DNA of 64,000 bases from Bacteroidota bacterium (GCA_020402865.1 JADBYT010000002.1:62001-126000), one strand, 5' to 3'. Shown: positions 33,518 to 44,217, counted from the stretch's first letter. A program made the numbers and translations. The notes: a model not told the origin generated them from the sequence alone.

Positions 33518-36500
33518 ATGCTTGATAAAATCAAAGAGTTCAAGCCCACCAGCTGGTCGATAACGAATAAGACTACCATCTTTATTCTTACGCTATTCCT
33601 CGGTCTGGCAGGCATACTCTACTATCAGAAACTGCCCAAAGAGCAGTTCCCCGATATTGTGGTGCCCACAATTTATGTGACCACCGTATATGCAGGTTCT
33701 TCACCTACCGATATGGAGAACCTCGTAACCAAGCCGCTCGAAAAGCAAATGAAAGCCATTACCGGCGTGAAGAAAATCACCAGCAACTCGGTGCAGGACT
33801 TCTCCAACGTAATTGTAGAATTTGCTACCGATGTAAAACCTGAAGTGGCCAAGCAGCGCGTGAAAGACGCTATTGACCGCGCACAGCGCGACCTGCCGCA
33901 GTCGCTTACTTCGGGCCCCACAGCCATTGAGATCAACTTCTCCGACCTGCCGATTATGGCCCTTAACGTGGCCGGTAATTATGATCTTGCCAAACTCAAG
34001 TACTATGCCGACAACCTCAAGGATAAAATTGAGGGCATGAAGGAAATTACCCGCATCGACATGATCGGCGCGCTCTCGCGCGAGATTACCGTGGATGTGG
34101 ATATGTACAAGATGCAGGCCGCACAGCTTACCATTGGCGATATTTCGCGCGCCATTGGTATGGAAAATCTTAACATTTCGGGTGGCGATGTAACTACCGA
34201 TGGAATCCGCCGCACACTTGTAGTGCGTAAGGAATTTAAAGATGTGGAAGAACTGCGTAATGTAGTTATTGGTTCGCAGGCCGGGGCACTGGTTTACCTG
34301 AAAGACGTGGCCGATGTGAAAGACGGATTTGAAGAGCAGCAGAGCTTTGCACGCCTCAACGGTAAAAACGTAATTACGCTTAACGTAATTAAACGCGCTG
34401 GCGAAAACCTCATCGAAGCCTCCGATAAAATTCACAAAGTGGTTGATGATATGCGTGAGTCAGGTGCGTTGCCCAAAGACCTTGATGTGTCTTTTACCGG
34501 CGAACAGGCTGATGCCACACGTGTAACATTGCACGACCTTATTAATACGATTATTATCGGTTTCGTACTGGTTGTAATTGTACTCATGTTCTTCATGGGG
34601 GCTACCAATTCATTTTTTGTGGCGCTTTCGGTGCCGCTTTCCATGGCGGTAGCGTTTATCGTGTTGTTCACTATGGGCTACACGCTGAACATGATTGTAC
34701 TCTTTGCGTTCCTGCTTGCGCTGGGTATTGTGGTTGACGATGCTATTGTAGTAATCGAAAACACCCACCGCATTTTTATGGAAAACAAAGGCATTAGTAT
34801 TGTGCGGGCAGCCAAACTGGCCGCCGGCGAAGTGTTTTTGCCTGTACTTTCAGGTACGCTTACCATGCTTGCTCCGTTTATCCCGCTTGCCTTCTGGAGC
34901 GGCATTATCGGTAAGTTCATGATCTTCCTTCCTGTTACGCTTATCATCACTCTCCTTGCTTCGTTGCTGGTGGCCTACATCATTAACCCGGTGTTTGCCG
35001 TGCAGTTCATGCGTCATTATGATGCGGCCGAAGCGAAAAACAATGCATGGCCGCGCTGGCTCAAACGCTTTACCATTGTGGCCGGTGCTATTGCGTTACT
35101 CAGCTACGCTTCCGGTTCGTTTGGTACGGCAAACTTTACCGTGTTTATTCTTGCAGTGGTTCTTCTCCACCATTATTTCCTGCGCCGCACCATTTTCTCT
35201 TTTCAGGATAATGTGTGGCCCAAAGTGCGTGAGTGGTATGGCCGCCGGCTTACCTGGGCAGTGAATCATCCTGCAATTATTCTTGTTTCAACGGTTGTAC
35301 TGTTTGTTCTTTCCGTTTTTCTGGTAGTTGCACGCCAGCCCGCCGTAGAATTCTTCCCCACAGCCGATCCGAACTTCGTGTACACCTATGTGAAAATGCC
35401 GGTAGGCACTGATCAGAGCAAAACCGATTCGGTAGCACGCATTGTAGAAAACAAAGTGGCCGAACTTGTGAAGGGCGATCTGGATGTGGTGAAATCGGTA
35501 ATTACAAACGTTACCATTGGTACCGGCGACGGACAGGATCAGGATCAGTCGCCGCACCCTGAAAAAGCCAAAGTAACGGTTGCCTTCGTTGAATTTGCAA
35601 AACGTAACGGTAAAAACACCCGCGATATTCTCATCCGTATTCAGGATGAAATGGCCAAGCTCCGTATTCCCGGTGCACAGATTTATGCCGAACAGGAGCA
35701 GGGCGGCCCGCCGGTGCCCAAACCAATAAGTATTGAAATCAGCGGCGACGATCTGAATGATCTCGTAATTACTGCCGATTCCCTCAAGCAGTATCTCAAT
35801 AAACAGGATATTGCGGGTGTTGATTATCTGCAGTCAGATGTAGTAGCCAGCAAGCCCGAAGTAGTGTTCTCTGTTGATCGTGAGCGTGCAAACCGCGAAG
35901 GTGTTTCGGCTTACAGCGTAGGCATGGAAGTACGTAATGCTGTCTTTGGTGCCGAAGCTTCGAAGTTCCGCGATGACAACGACGAATACAAAATCATGGT
36001 GCGCTACAAGCCTGAGCAGCGTAAAGACATTAACGCGCTCAAAAACCTCAAGCTCACTTACCGCGATATGAATATGGGCGGTATGATCCGCAACGTGCCG
36101 CTCTCGTCGTTTGCCGATGTGCGCTACGAATCGAGCTTTGGTGCCGTGAAACGCAAAGGTCAGAAACGACTCATCACACTTGAGTCGAACGTGCTCCCCG
36201 GCTTCGATCAAAATCAGGTGGTGCAGAACATTACAGCACAGATAACCGGTTTCAAAGGAAAGCGCCCGGGTGTGGAAATCAAAATGGGTGGCCAGCAGGA
36301 AGAACAGGCCGAAACAGCCAGCTTCCTTGGCGGTGCACTCATGGCGTCGATGGGTCTCATTCTGCTCATCCTCACCCTGCAGTTCAACTCGGTTGGAAAG
36401 CCGCTCATTATTATGAGTGTAATTTTCTTCAGCATCATTGGTGTATTCCTCGGCCTCGGCATCTTTGGCGATGCGGTTTCGATTGTAATGACCGGTGTGG

Positions 36501-36949
36501 GTATTGTGGCGCTTGCAGGTATTGTGGTGAGGAACGGTATTCTGGTGGTGGAGTTTATTGATATTCTGCGCGAACGCGGAATGGAAACAAAAGCGGCCAT
36601 TATTGAAGCCGGTAAAACACGTATGACGCCCGTGCTGCTTACTGCTACAGCCACCATTCTTGGCCTTATTCCGCTGGCTATCGGTCTTAACATCGACTTC
36701 GCCAGGCTGTTCTCCGAACTCAATCCGCACATCTTCCTCGGCGGCGACAGTGTAGCTTTCTGGGGCCCGCTTTCGTGGACAATGATTTACGGCTTGAGCT
36801 TTGCCACCATACTGACACTCATCGTACTTCCGGTGTTGTATCTGGTGGCGTGGAGAACCAAACAGCGTTTCTCGCCCAAGAAAACCACCGACTCCCATCA
36901 TGGACATGAGGCGGACACTGAACCAACAACCGAGCAACACATTGCATAA
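33518..36949 (+). CDS. RND-family efflux pump
   Basis: A 1143-residue inner-membrane proton/drug antiporter with 12 membrane helices in two halves and two large periplasmic loops. The first helix is TIFILTLFLGLAGILYY; helix 4 carries the proton-relay LALGIVVDDAIVVIENTHR (Asp-Asp); the second-half equivalent is VVRNGILVVEFIDILRERG. The porter domains include LPKDLDVSFTGEQADATRV and KPISIEISGDDLNDL. It is the last gene of the tetR-tolC-adaptor operon and closes with a strong terminator. Substrate range is unknown; the eukaryote-size pump resembles HAE1-type exporters. Confidence 0.95.
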   Translation: MLDKIKEFKPTSWSITNKTTIFILTLFLGLAGILYYQKLPKEQFPDIVVPTIYVTTVYAGSSPTDMENLVTKPLEKQMKAITGVKKITSNSVQDFSNVIVEFATDVKPEVAKQRVKDAIDRAQRDLPQSLTSGPTAIEINFSDLPIMALNVAGNYDLAKLKYYADNLKDKIEGMKEITRIDMIGALSREITVDVDMYKMQAAQLTIGDISRAIGMENLNISGGDVTTDGIRRTLVVRKEFKDVEELRNVVIGSQAGALVYLKDVADVKDGFEEQQSFARLNGKNVITLNVIKRAGENLIEASDKIHKVVDDMRESGALPKDLDVSFTGEQADATRVTLHDLINTIIIGFVLVVIVLMFFMGATNSFFVALSVPLSMAVAFIVLFTMGYTLNMIVLFAFLLALGIVVDDAIVVIENTHRIFMENKGISIVRAAKLAAGEVFLPVLSGTLTMLAPFIPLAFWSGIIGKFMIFLPVTLIITLLASLLVAYIINPVFAVQFMRHYDAAEAKNNAWPRWLKRFTIVAGAIALLSYASGSFGTANFTVFILAVVLLHHYFLRRTIFSFQDNVWPKVREWYGRRLTWAVNHPAIILVSTVVLFVLSVFLVVARQPAVEFFPTADPNFVYTYVKMPVGTDQSKTDSVARIVENKVAELVKGDLDVVKSVITNVTIGTGDGQDQDQSPHPEKAKVTVAFVEFAKRNGKNTRDILIRIQDEMAKLRIPGAQIYAEQEQGGPPVPKPISIEISGDDLNDLVITADSLKQYLNKQDIAGVDYLQSDVVASKPEVVFSVDRERANREGVSAYSVGMEVRNAVFGAEASKFRDDNDEYKIMVRYKPEQRKDINALKNLKLTYRDMNMGGMIRNVPLSSFADVRYESSFGAVKRKGQKRLITLESNVLPGFDQNQVVQNITAQITGFKGKRPGVEIKMGGQQEEQAETASFLGGALMASMGLILLILTLQFNSVGKPLIIMSVIFFSIIGVFLGLGIFGDAVSIVMTGVGIVALAGIVVRNGILVVEFIDILRERGMETKAAIIEAGKTRMTPVLLTATATILGLIPLAIGLNIDFARLFSELNPHIFLGGDSVAFWGPLSWTMIYGLSFATILTLIVLPVLYLVAWRTKQRFSPKKTTDSHHGHEADTEPTTEQHIA

Positions 36950-36986
36950 TGAATGTGAGATTGATTTTTTTTGAGGGGTGAAGGAC

Positions 36987-37026
36987 GAAAAGACCCGCGA
37001 TGCTGTTTGGGCAGGCGGGTCTTTTC
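36987..37026 (+). terminator. Terminator of the RND operon
   Basis: GAAAAGACCCGC and GCGGGTCTTTTC form a 12-bp perfect stem with a 16-base loop, followed by AATTC; it sits between the pump and the next adaptor gene. Confidence 0.85.
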
Positions 37027-37123
37027 AATTCATGGCAACGATCATTTGCATATATAAACAGAAATGAGAATAATCAGGTATCGCCTTCTTGAATTCCCGT
37101 TTGTTCGCTCTACCTTTCCGGTT

Positions 37124-38212
37124 ATGAAACACAAATTCCTGCTCCTGTTCTTGCCCGTATTCGCGCTGTTTTCGTGCGGCGGAAGTAAAGAACAGATATT
37201 TGCACAGCGTCGCGATCTTACGCAGGCTGTGTATGCTTCGGGCAAATTATTTCCTAAAAATGATTACAAGGTTTTTGCGCGCCTGCCCGGTTACGTGCAG
37301 GAAGTGCATGTGCATGTAGGCGATACCGTGCGCATCGGCGATCCGCTTATTACCATACGCAGCGAAGTAAGTTCTATTAATGTTGATGTTGCGCGCAATC
37401 AGTATCAGCTGGCGCAAAATAATGCGGCTGAATCAGGCCCGCTGCTGCGTACGCTGCTCGAAGATGTGGACGCTGCCCGCTCAAAATATATGCTTGATTC
37501 AACCACGGCAGCCCGCTATGCCAATCTGCTGCAGCAAAACGCTACCTCAAAACAGCAGGCCGATCAGGCGCGCACGCAGTTTGAAATTTCGCGTGCGGCT
37601 TGGCAAAAATCGCAGGCTAATCTTCAAAACACCCGCGCCCGACTGCGTACCGAAAGCGAAAACGCCCGCCTCCAGCTCGATGCACAAACTTCAAACCGCA
37701 GCGATTATGTGGTTACGGCTGCCGTTGCCGGCCGCGTTTATGATGTTGTGCCCAAGGTTGGTGATTTGGTGAACTCACAACAAGCGCTGCTCGAAATCGG
37801 TGATGCATCAAGCTTTGAAGTTGAACTGAGCGTTGATGAAACCGATGTATCGCTGCTGAAAGACGCACAGCAGGTCATTTATTCTATTGATGCGTATGAA
37901 AGCACGGCCTTCAGCGGAAATCTTGTTGAGGTCTATCCGCGCATAAGCTCCGGAAACAAAACAGCGCGTGTTATCGGCTCCATCACTATTCCCAAAGATA
38001 TACAGGTGTTTGCCGGACTTTCGGTTGAAGCCAATATTGTAATTGCCGAACGCAAAAACATACTCGTCATTCCGCGCGAATATCTGCAGTCTGACAATAC
38101 CGTTAAAGTAAAAGGGAAAGATGCCGCAGTATCTGTAAAAACAGGTGTTTCCGACCTGCAATTTGTAGAAATTGTTTCGGGAATTACCGAGCAGGATGAA
38201 CTAATTAAATAA
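37124..38212 (+). CDS. Membrane fusion adaptor of an ABC exporter
   Basis: A 362-residue HlyD/MacA-type adaptor lipoprotein: signal MKHKFLLLFLPVFALFSC, then barrel-sandwich halves VFARLPGYVQEVHVHVGDTVRIGD and VVTAAVAGRVYDVVPKVGDLV separated by a long coiled coil (DVARNQYQLAQNNAAESGP, QADQARTQFEISRAAWQKSQ). ATG 37124 lies after a near-consensus TACCTTTC box and opens the lipoprotein signal, so the upstream ATG at 37064 is rejected. It is followed at once by permease and ATPase genes and likely forms a tripartite export system with a TolC protein. Confidence 0.9.
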   Translation: MKHKFLLLFLPVFALFSCGGSKEQIFAQRRDLTQAVYASGKLFPKNDYKVFARLPGYVQEVHVHVGDTVRIGDPLITIRSEVSSINVDVARNQYQLAQNNAAESGPLLRTLLEDVDAARSKYMLDSTTAARYANLLQQNATSKQQADQARTQFEISRAAWQKSQANLQNTRARLRTESENARLQLDAQTSNRSDYVVTAAVAGRVYDVVPKVGDLVNSQQALLEIGDASSFEVELSVDETDVSLLKDAQQVIYSIDAYESTAFSGNLVEVYPRISSGNKTARVIGSITIPKDIQVFAGLSVEANIVIAERKNILVIPREYLQSDNTVKVKGKDAAVSVKTGVSDLQFVEIVSGITEQDELIK

Positions 38213-38215
38213 ACC

Positions 38216-39481
38216 ATGAGCTATCGCCGGCATCCTGTTTTTCGCATTGCCATTACGCACCTTGTTTCTAAAAAGCGGCAAACTATTGTTGCCATGCTGG
38301 GTGTAACGTTTGGCATTGCTATTTTTATTTTTCAGGCCGGACTCATGTCGGGCTTTCAAAGCACGTTTATTGATCAAACCGTAAATACCTCGGCCAATGT
38401 GCGCATCTACAATGATGTGCAGGAGCAGCGGTCTTCGGTGCTCGAACGCTTTGGGAAGAAGCAAGACCACTGGTATGTAGTGCGCAATCAAAAGCCGAAA
38501 GAGCAGGAGCAGAATATCAAGAACGGAAGGCAGATTATGCAGATTCTTGAAAAGCATCCTGAGGTAAAAGGCATTTCACCGTTTATCGGCGCGCAAACTA
38601 TTTTCAGGCTCGGTCTGGCGCAGGTTGCAGGGCGTGTGGCCGGTGTTGATATTGAAAAAGAGAATGCCGTGTTTAATGTTGAGCAATACATTGTGCAGGG
38701 CGATTTGCGAAGATTAGAAACCATCAACAACGGCATCATTCTCGGCTCCGGACTTGCTGAAAAATTGGGCGCAAAGCTCAATGATAACATGACGGTGACT
38801 TCGCCGCGCGGCGTTACACTCGACATGAAAATTGTGGGCATTCACAAATCAGGAATTACCGAGCTTGACAATAACCGCGCTTACATCAGCATTTACAACG
38901 GACAGAAATTGCTGATGGTTGATGGCTCTTACATTACCGATTTGAACATCAAGCTGCGCGACATCAGCAAAGCCGCACAGCTTGCGGCCGAATTTCAGGA
39001 GCGTTTCGGCTACAAGGCGCAAGACTGGGAAACCGCCAATGCCAGTATTTTCAGTGTCTTCAAGATTCAGAACATGGTTACGTATCTCATTATCGTTTCG
39101 ATATTGATTGTATCGGGCTTCGGTATTTTCAATATTCTGATGATGATTATTTATGAGAAGATGCCCGATATTGCGATTCTGAAAGCTACCGGTTTCCGCA
39201 GTCGCGATATACGACAGATATTCCTAACCGAATCGCTTGTGATTGGTATTATTGGCGGTTTGCTCGGACTTATCGTAGGCTTTTTGCTGCAGAAAATTGC
39301 CGGCAGCATCCGCATGGATGTAAAAGGTTTTGTAGAGATGGAATATTTGCATTTCAACACATCGCCTTCATTCTATGCCTTTGCTTATATGTTCGGGTTA
39401 GTGGTAACTGCGCTTGCCGGTTACTTCCCCGCCCGCAAAGCCGCCCGTGTTGATACTATTGATATTATCCGCAGCAAATAA
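38216..39481 (+). CDS. FtsX/MacB-type ABC transporter permease
   Basis: A 421-residue membrane protein with one N-terminal helix (RQTIVAMLGVTFGIAIFIFQ), a large periplasmic domain (about residues 45-260) and three C-terminal helices: YLIIVSILIVSGFGIFNILMM, SLVIGIIGGLLGLIVGFLLQ and FAYMFGLVVTALAGYFPARKAARVD. This is the FtsX/LolE/MacB fold, which moves lipoproteins, peptides or macrolides without a channel in the permease itself. It starts 3 bp after the adaptor stop and is followed by the ATPase, so the three are one operon. Confidence 0.9.
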   Translation: MSYRRHPVFRIAITHLVSKKRQTIVAMLGVTFGIAIFIFQAGLMSGFQSTFIDQTVNTSANVRIYNDVQEQRSSVLERFGKKQDHWYVVRNQKPKEQEQNIKNGRQIMQILEKHPEVKGISPFIGAQTIFRLGLAQVAGRVAGVDIEKENAVFNVEQYIVQGDLRRLETINNGIILGSGLAEKLGAKLNDNMTVTSPRGVTLDMKIVGIHKSGITELDNNRAYISIYNGQKLLMVDGSYITDLNIKLRDISKAAQLAAEFQERFGYKAQDWETANASIFSVFKIQNMVTYLIIVSILIVSGFGIFNILMMIIYEKMPDIAILKATGFRSRDIRQIFLTESLVIGIIGGLLGLIVGFLLQKIAGSIRMDVKGFVEMEYLHFNTSPSFYAFAYMFGLVVTALAGYFPARKAARVDTIDIIRSK

Positions 39482-39488
39482 CCGGGGC

Positions 39489-40172
39489 ATGGAAAAGAAA
39501 GCAATTATCCGCACGCAAAATCTCAACAAAATCTTCCACGATCCGGTCGATTTTCAGGCACTGAAAAATGTCAACATCCGCATCAACGAAGGCGAGTTTC
39601 TGTCTATCATCGGTTCATCGGGAAGCGGAAAGTCCACACTGCTTTACGTGCTCTCCACACTCGATACCGATTACGAAGGCGAAATTTTCTTCGAGGAAAA
39701 AGAGCTCGGAAAAATGAACAGCAACCAGCTTTCCGATTTACGCAACGAGAAGATCGGTTTCGTATTTCAGTTTCACTATCTGCTGCCCGAGTTCACCGTA
39801 ATCGACAATGTAATGCTGCCCGCGCTCAAACTCGGCCGCTACGATGAAGCGCAGATTCGCCACAACGCCAACGAAAAACTCAGACTCCTCGGCCTCGAAG
39901 ATCAGGCGCACAAAAAAGCCAACAAACTCTCCGGCGGCCAGCAGCAGCGCGTAGCCATTGCCCGCGCCCTCATCAACGAACCCCGCATCATTTTCGGCGA
40001 CGAACCCACCGGCAACCTCGATTCAAAAAATGCACAAACAGTGTTTGAGATTTTTCAGGAGCTAAAAGAGAAGTACAATCAAACCATTGTTATCGTAACG
40101 CACGATATGAATTTTGCGAATCAGACGGATCGGTTGATTCGGTTGAAGGATGGGGAAGTGGTGAGCGAGTGA
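39489..40172 (+). CDS. ABC transporter ATP-binding protein (MacB/LolD type)
   Basis: A 227-residue ATPase with all motifs: Walker [11 protein letters not shown]-loop [18 protein letters not shown], signature [15 protein letters not shown], Walker [14 protein letters not shown] and H-loop [12 protein letters not shown]. This class powers FtsX-type permeases. ATG 39489 is 7 bp after the permease stop. Its end is 10 bp from the end of the convergent surface-protein gene. Confidence 0.95.
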   Translation: MEKKAIIRTQNLNKIFHDPVDFQALKNVNIRINEGEFLSIIGSSGSGKSTLLYVLSTLDTDYEGEIFFEEKELGKMNSNQLSDLRNEKIGFVFQFHYLLPEFTVIDNVMLPALKLGRYDEAQIRHNANEKLRLLGLEDQAHKKANKLSGGQQQRVAIARALINEPRIIFGDEPTGNLDSKNAQTVFEIFQELKEKYNQTIVIVTHDMNFANQTDRLIRLKDGEVVSE

Positions 40173-40182
40173 GTTGCAAAAT

Positions 40183-41970
40183 TTATAAAGACGAATATTG
40201 CCACTCCTCCAATACAATATCAACGCCCTGTCTCGAAGTAAGTATATGTTTCAATGGCAATCCGTCTAAATTGTAAGTATAGGTATGTCGATAAACACGC
40301 ACGCCATCTTCCAAATAACTCATTTCCACCACACGACCTGATTCATAACGACTGATCCATTCGTTGTATAAACCGTCTGCTTTGTTGCTTCTGCTTATGT
40401 AATGATAAGCAGTATCACCCCGGCTGTTCAGACTCAGCGAATCATAGCTGTGCAATCCGTTCATGCCGAGACTGTCGGTAACTAAGCAAATTCCTTTATC
40501 ATTCCACACGTAACGGATACTGGTCTTTTCAGTTGTTGTGTCGCAACTGATATCTTCTGTAATGCACTGTCCTTTTGAGTTGTAAGTGTAGGTAATTATA
40601 GTTTTTGAAAGATGTACAGAATCTTTCGATACTGTTTTCTCTTTTCGGATGAGTCGGTTGTTTTCATCGTAGAGAAATGTATCCCGGTGTGATTTCCCTG
40701 CTATGTGATATTCCTGAAACACATTATGTTGTAGTACACTGTCCCAAGCAAATGTTACGTAAGGTTTGAAATAATAGCCTGAAACATACAGATTCGTTTT
40801 TAATCTGTTTACAGGAATATCCAGTTCAGAGAGGCGATGATAATCTGTAGTAATTGAAACATTCCCCTTTTTTGTGTATGAATACATATTCACAAAGTAT
40901 CTGTCAATTAGAAACGTCAGTACCTGATTTGTTGAATCATTATAGTAGTTACGAATAACATCGTATTTGTTTTCTGCCGTATGATAGGTTATTAATGGGA
41001 GTATGTGAGATGTGCCTTCATAACTCAACAAACGTCCTTTTTTATCATATATCCATTTCCCCTTTACCGGTTTTCGAAATGCAAATGCTTTAGAAAAAGC
41101 ATCCATATTTTCGTTGTAAATATATCCGCGCATCCGCAGTGGCCGTCCATCGCGTGTATAGCTGCATTTTACATGTTGCCTGAATTCTTTTCTCCACGCA
41201 TGTGTGCGCATACGTTTCAAACTTCCCTGTTTGTTGTAGGAATACCAGGTAAATGCGGGTCTTATACTCATCGAATTCGAACGGAGTGAATTACTTACAA
41301 AGGAAATTTTACCCGCTTTGTTATATCTCACTTTTAATATACGTTCGCCCCTGTATGATACGGTTTTTGTTTTTCTGATTCGGTCTGGATAATATGTGTA
41401 CGCCACATCTATTTTCTTCAATCCCTCTTCTATCCGCTCATGTAATAATAAGCTATCCTTCGACCAAGTTTGAATAAGTGTAGCTCCGGCACTGTATTTT
41501 TCAAGATATAGAAGTCCGGAGTCAGTACGTAATACTTTTTTTGAAAACAGTACAATTTCATCGGGCAGTTTGCCTGTGGAATCGGCTACAGGTTTTTTTG
41601 AAAGCAGAATGGTATGAAAAGCGGTATCGCCATTGGCATTATAGCGCCACACTTCGCGCCACTGGTCTTTGTGCGTAATCGAATCATAAGAAATAAGTAA
41701 ATACACAAAACGCCCGGCTGTATCGGTTTTCAGGGTGCAACTGGGTTCGTTAAGCGATTGGGTAATGATGGTTTGCGAACGGGCTGTGTTGTTGCTTTGC
41801 AGATAAATTTCCGGGCGGCCAAACCAATGCGGAGTGGTTTGTGCGTTTACAAAGTGCGGCAGTAGAAGAGTGAAAAGCAGCAGAATACTTCGTATTACCC
41901 GATACAAATATCCTGATGCTGCATGATGCAAGTCTATATACAGATATGTAAGTAAATTAATTGCCATCAT
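40183..41970 (-). CDS. Large exported protein with YD/RHS-like repeats
   Basis: A 595-residue protein exported by a signal region (RSILLLFTLLLPHFVNAQ). The body repeats the pattern YxYNxxGxxxxxx: for example VRYNKAGKISF, TWYSYNKQGSLKRM, KWIYDKKGRLLSYEG, MYSYTKKGNVSIT, TFLYDENNRLIRKEK, YTYNSKGQCITED, YTYNLDGLPLKHILT. This resembles RHS/YD repeats, which form a beta-cage, but without the core toxin-carrying region. The start ATG 41970 leaves a long N-terminal stretch before the signal, so a downstream start is possible. It lies 9 bp after the gliding-type protein, in an operon with it. Confidence 0.65.
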   Translation of the reverse strand: MMAINLLTYLYIDLHHAASGYLYRVIRSILLLFTLLLPHFVNAQTTPHWFGRPEIYLQSNNTARSQTIITQSLNEPSCTLKTDTAGRFVYLLISYDSITHKDQWREVWRYNANGDTAFHTILLSKKPVADSTGKLPDEIVLFSKKVLRTDSGLLYLEKYSAGATLIQTWSKDSLLLHERIEEGLKKIDVAYTYYPDRIRKTKTVSYRGERILKVRYNKAGKISFVSNSLRSNSMSIRPAFTWYSYNKQGSLKRMRTHAWRKEFRQHVKCSYTRDGRPLRMRGYIYNENMDAFSKAFAFRKPVKGKWIYDKKGRLLSYEGTSHILPLITYHTAENKYDVIRNYYNDSTNQVLTFLIDRYFVNMYSYTKKGNVSITTDYHRLSELDIPVNRLKTNLYVSGYYFKPYVTFAWDSVLQHNVFQEYHIAGKSHRDTFLYDENNRLIRKEKTVSKDSVHLSKTIITYTYNSKGQCITEDISCDTTTEKTSIRYVWNDKGICLVTDSLGMNGLHSYDSLSLNSRGDTAYHYISRSNKADGLYNEWISRYESGRVVEMSYLEDGVRVYRHTYTYNLDGLPLKHILTSRQGVDIVLEEWQYSSL

Positions 41971-41979
41971 AGAAAATCA

Positions 41980-43053
41980 CTACCTGATTAACGTCACAAA
42001 TCCGGCAATATTAGTTGTTGCAGAAGCAGAGGTGGCCGTAAGAATCCAGTAATACACCCCATCGGGTGAAGGCGAGTTATTAACGTTTCCATCCCATCCT
42101 GTATCCGCCTTACCCGAATAAAGCTCTTTTCCCCAGCGGTTGAATACCCTCAGCGAATATTCAATGCTATTGGCGCAGTTGGGTGAAATTGTGCCTGTGG
42201 GAAGCCGGAACATGTCGTTTACTAAATCGCCATTGGGTGTAAATACATTGGGCATTGCCAGTTGCGGAACCGGATTTATATTTCCTCCGGGCGCACTCTG
42301 GCTTTCCTGGGGCGAGGCTGCGCCATACAGGCCATCAAACTGTTGCATTGCGCTAACCACGCAGAAGGGGGTTACGGCTGCGGTTTGCGGATCTACTTCA
42401 AAAATGGTGCGTCCGCCTGTGGCAAACATTCTTACGCTATCGGTGCCTGTTATCAGGCCGGTACAAGTATCAACGATGGGCTGCCCCGAAGTAATGATGC
42501 CGAAAATCGGATCAGTGACAGTTTGCATATTGCCTATAAGCTGCAACCCAAAGGGGTTGAGCGTAATGCGCACCAACTGTTGCGATAAATCGGCCATGTA
42601 CAAATCGCCATTATAAAAAGTAAGATCGCCACCTGCCACATAAGGAAAAAGCGAACCTACAAGCACCCAGCTGTTGTTCACCGGATCGAGTCTGTACAGA
42701 TCATTACTGGCTGAGTACAGCACACCGTTGGCATCACTTACAAGAGCCACTTCAACTGCCGTCGGAAACGGCGGTGCGCCTGCCACCAGCGTGGTGGCTG
42801 CCGTGCTGGTGTTTATGCTCACCAGTCCGTTAATATCAATGCCATAGAGTGTGCCGTTGGGCGTAAGCGCAATATCGGCCTGCGGATTGCCGGTGTTGCC
42901 AATGAGTGTGCTGGTGCAGTTGCTCAGGTCAACAGAAATTAAATCGGCCAGGGCGGTACACACGTAAATTATTTGTGAGCGAACGGGAACACTGGCAAGT
43001 AAAAAACAGAATAAAATAATTGATTTAGTAAAATGGCCGAATGGGGTTTTCAT
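41980..43053 (-). CDS. Secreted protein with type B (gliding-type) C-terminal sorting domain
   Basis: A 357-residue protein: signal peptide FTKSIILFCFLLASVPVRSQ, then a beta body with repeated 'ALxxLYGxD'-type strands (ALADLISVDLSNCTSTLIG, NGTLYGIDINGLVSI, NGVLYSASNDLYRLD), probably a beta-propeller, and a C-terminal region AMPNVFTPNGDLVNDMFRLP then SLRVFNRWGKELYSG and WDGNVNNSPSPDGVYYWIL. That end matches the CHU/gliding-motility-associated C-terminal domain used by T9SS. It is likely displayed on the cell surface or secreted. Confidence 0.85.
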   Translation of the reverse strand: MKTPFGHFTKSIILFCFLLASVPVRSQIIYVCTALADLISVDLSNCTSTLIGNTGNPQADIALTPNGTLYGIDINGLVSINTSTAATTLVAGAPPFPTAVEVALVSDANGVLYSASNDLYRLDPVNNSWVLVGSLFPYVAGGDLTFYNGDLYMADLSQQLVRITLNPFGLQLIGNMQTVTDPIFGIITSGQPIVDTCTGLITGTDSVRMFATGGRTIFEVDPQTAAVTPFCVVSAMQQFDGLYGAASPQESQSAPGGNINPVPQLAMPNVFTPNGDLVNDMFRLPTGTISPNCANSIEYSLRVFNRWGKELYSGKADTGWDGNVNNSPSPDGVYYWILTATSASATTNIAGFVTLIR

Positions 43054-43571
43054 ACGTTCAGCATTTTGTGTACTGATGCCGGGTGTTTTGTGGAGAACTG
43101 ATTATGAAAGTTACATAATAATTAACGAACATTCAACAAGACCCTGTACAAATTCTGTGTAAGTAATGTGTGGCAACATCCTTCGGCTGTTTCAGCCGGT
43201 TTGCACTTACCGTCCGGTTTTAGGCAACGTGTAAAGCTAATTTACAAAACGTGTAGCCGCATTATCTACATCTCATCGTGTAAATAATGCAGTAATGCGA
43301 TGTAATTAAGGGATAAAATAACCTGTTCTGTGTTAAGCAGCAGCAGGTTTTATTTACCGGTTAAATATACAGGCAAAATCATAAACATATTGCACACCAT
43401 ATCCTTTAGCAGGCAGCAATATATACTGATCTACTGTAAAAATGGAAGATATCCGGGGAGTTTAATTCACGGAATTTTGACAAAGCAGATGAATAGACTG
43501 TAGGCAATTCTTCCAATGAATAACTCATTGTGGTACTTCTTGTTCGTCTAAATATAGTGTGATGGATATCG
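43054..43571. other. Gene-free spacer with repeated CGTGTA hexamers
   Basis: About 0.5 kb. CGTGTA occurs at 43228, 43250 and 43277. No gene, terminator or clear promoter box was recognised; it likely includes the promoter of the secreted-protein operon on the minus strand. Confidence 0.4.
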
Positions 43572-44102
43572 CTACCCTCCATTTTTCTTGGCTTTCACCC
43601 ATAACCCCAAGGCAAGACTAATTCTATGATCCGAAATTTCAGAAGATCTATATCTATTTATGAGATAAGAATAGATAATTTCAATGCCACCAATATCCAA
43701 ACCGATAGACGGATATGCCGATATGAAGTTGGTTTGATTGAAGTTTGTTGTATAGTCAATACCAGCTCCCAATCTAATTATTCCAAGTGTTAAGGGATAA
43801 GACCTGAAATGCGCTTCCAAATTCGAATTGATAAATTGCTGATCGTTGAATTTTGTATAGTTCAGTGAAAACGTTTGTCCAGTGTTAAAAGTAAAAATTC
43901 CTGCTTCATTGTCGGATTTTTCTCTTTTGTATTGAATGCCATACATCAGGTTTGAAGACATCCACGAAAATCTTCCTTGCAGGTAATGATAAGTAGAAGA
44001 CATTTCGGCACCATACAATCGATCGGTAATTTTTATCTTCTCCTGAGCAATACAGGAAGATGAGAAAAGAATGAAAACCAAAATTAGTTTAAGCGAATTC
44101 AT
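43572..44102 (-). CDS. Small exported beta-barrel-like protein
   Basis: A 176-residue protein. The signal peptide is MNSLKLILVFILFSSSCIAQ. The rest is a run of short amphipathic strands with aromatic ends (TYHYLQGRFSWMSSNLMYGIQY, LGIIRLGAGIDYTTNFNQ, YPSIGLDIGGIEIIYSYLI, ISLALGLWVKAKK), which looks like an 8-stranded outer-membrane barrel. I recognise no family. It is AT-rich compared with the upstream surface-protein genes and begins the accessory stretch. Confidence 0.6.
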   Translation of the reverse strand: MNSLKLILVFILFSSSCIAQEKIKITDRLYGAEMSSTYHYLQGRFSWMSSNLMYGIQYKREKSDNEAGIFTFNTGQTFSLNYTKFNDQQFINSNLEAHFRSYPLTLGIIRLGAGIDYTTNFNQTNFISAYPSIGLDIGGIEIIYSYLINRYRSSEISDHRISLALGLWVKAKKNGG

Positions 44103-44217
44103 ATAGTAACCTATTAAGATTTCAGATATAAGTTGATATGTTCAATTAAGGTAAAAACGATTTAACGAGTCAAAAATTTTATACCAATAATTAATGTCTG
44201 CGATTCTAGCAGCTTAC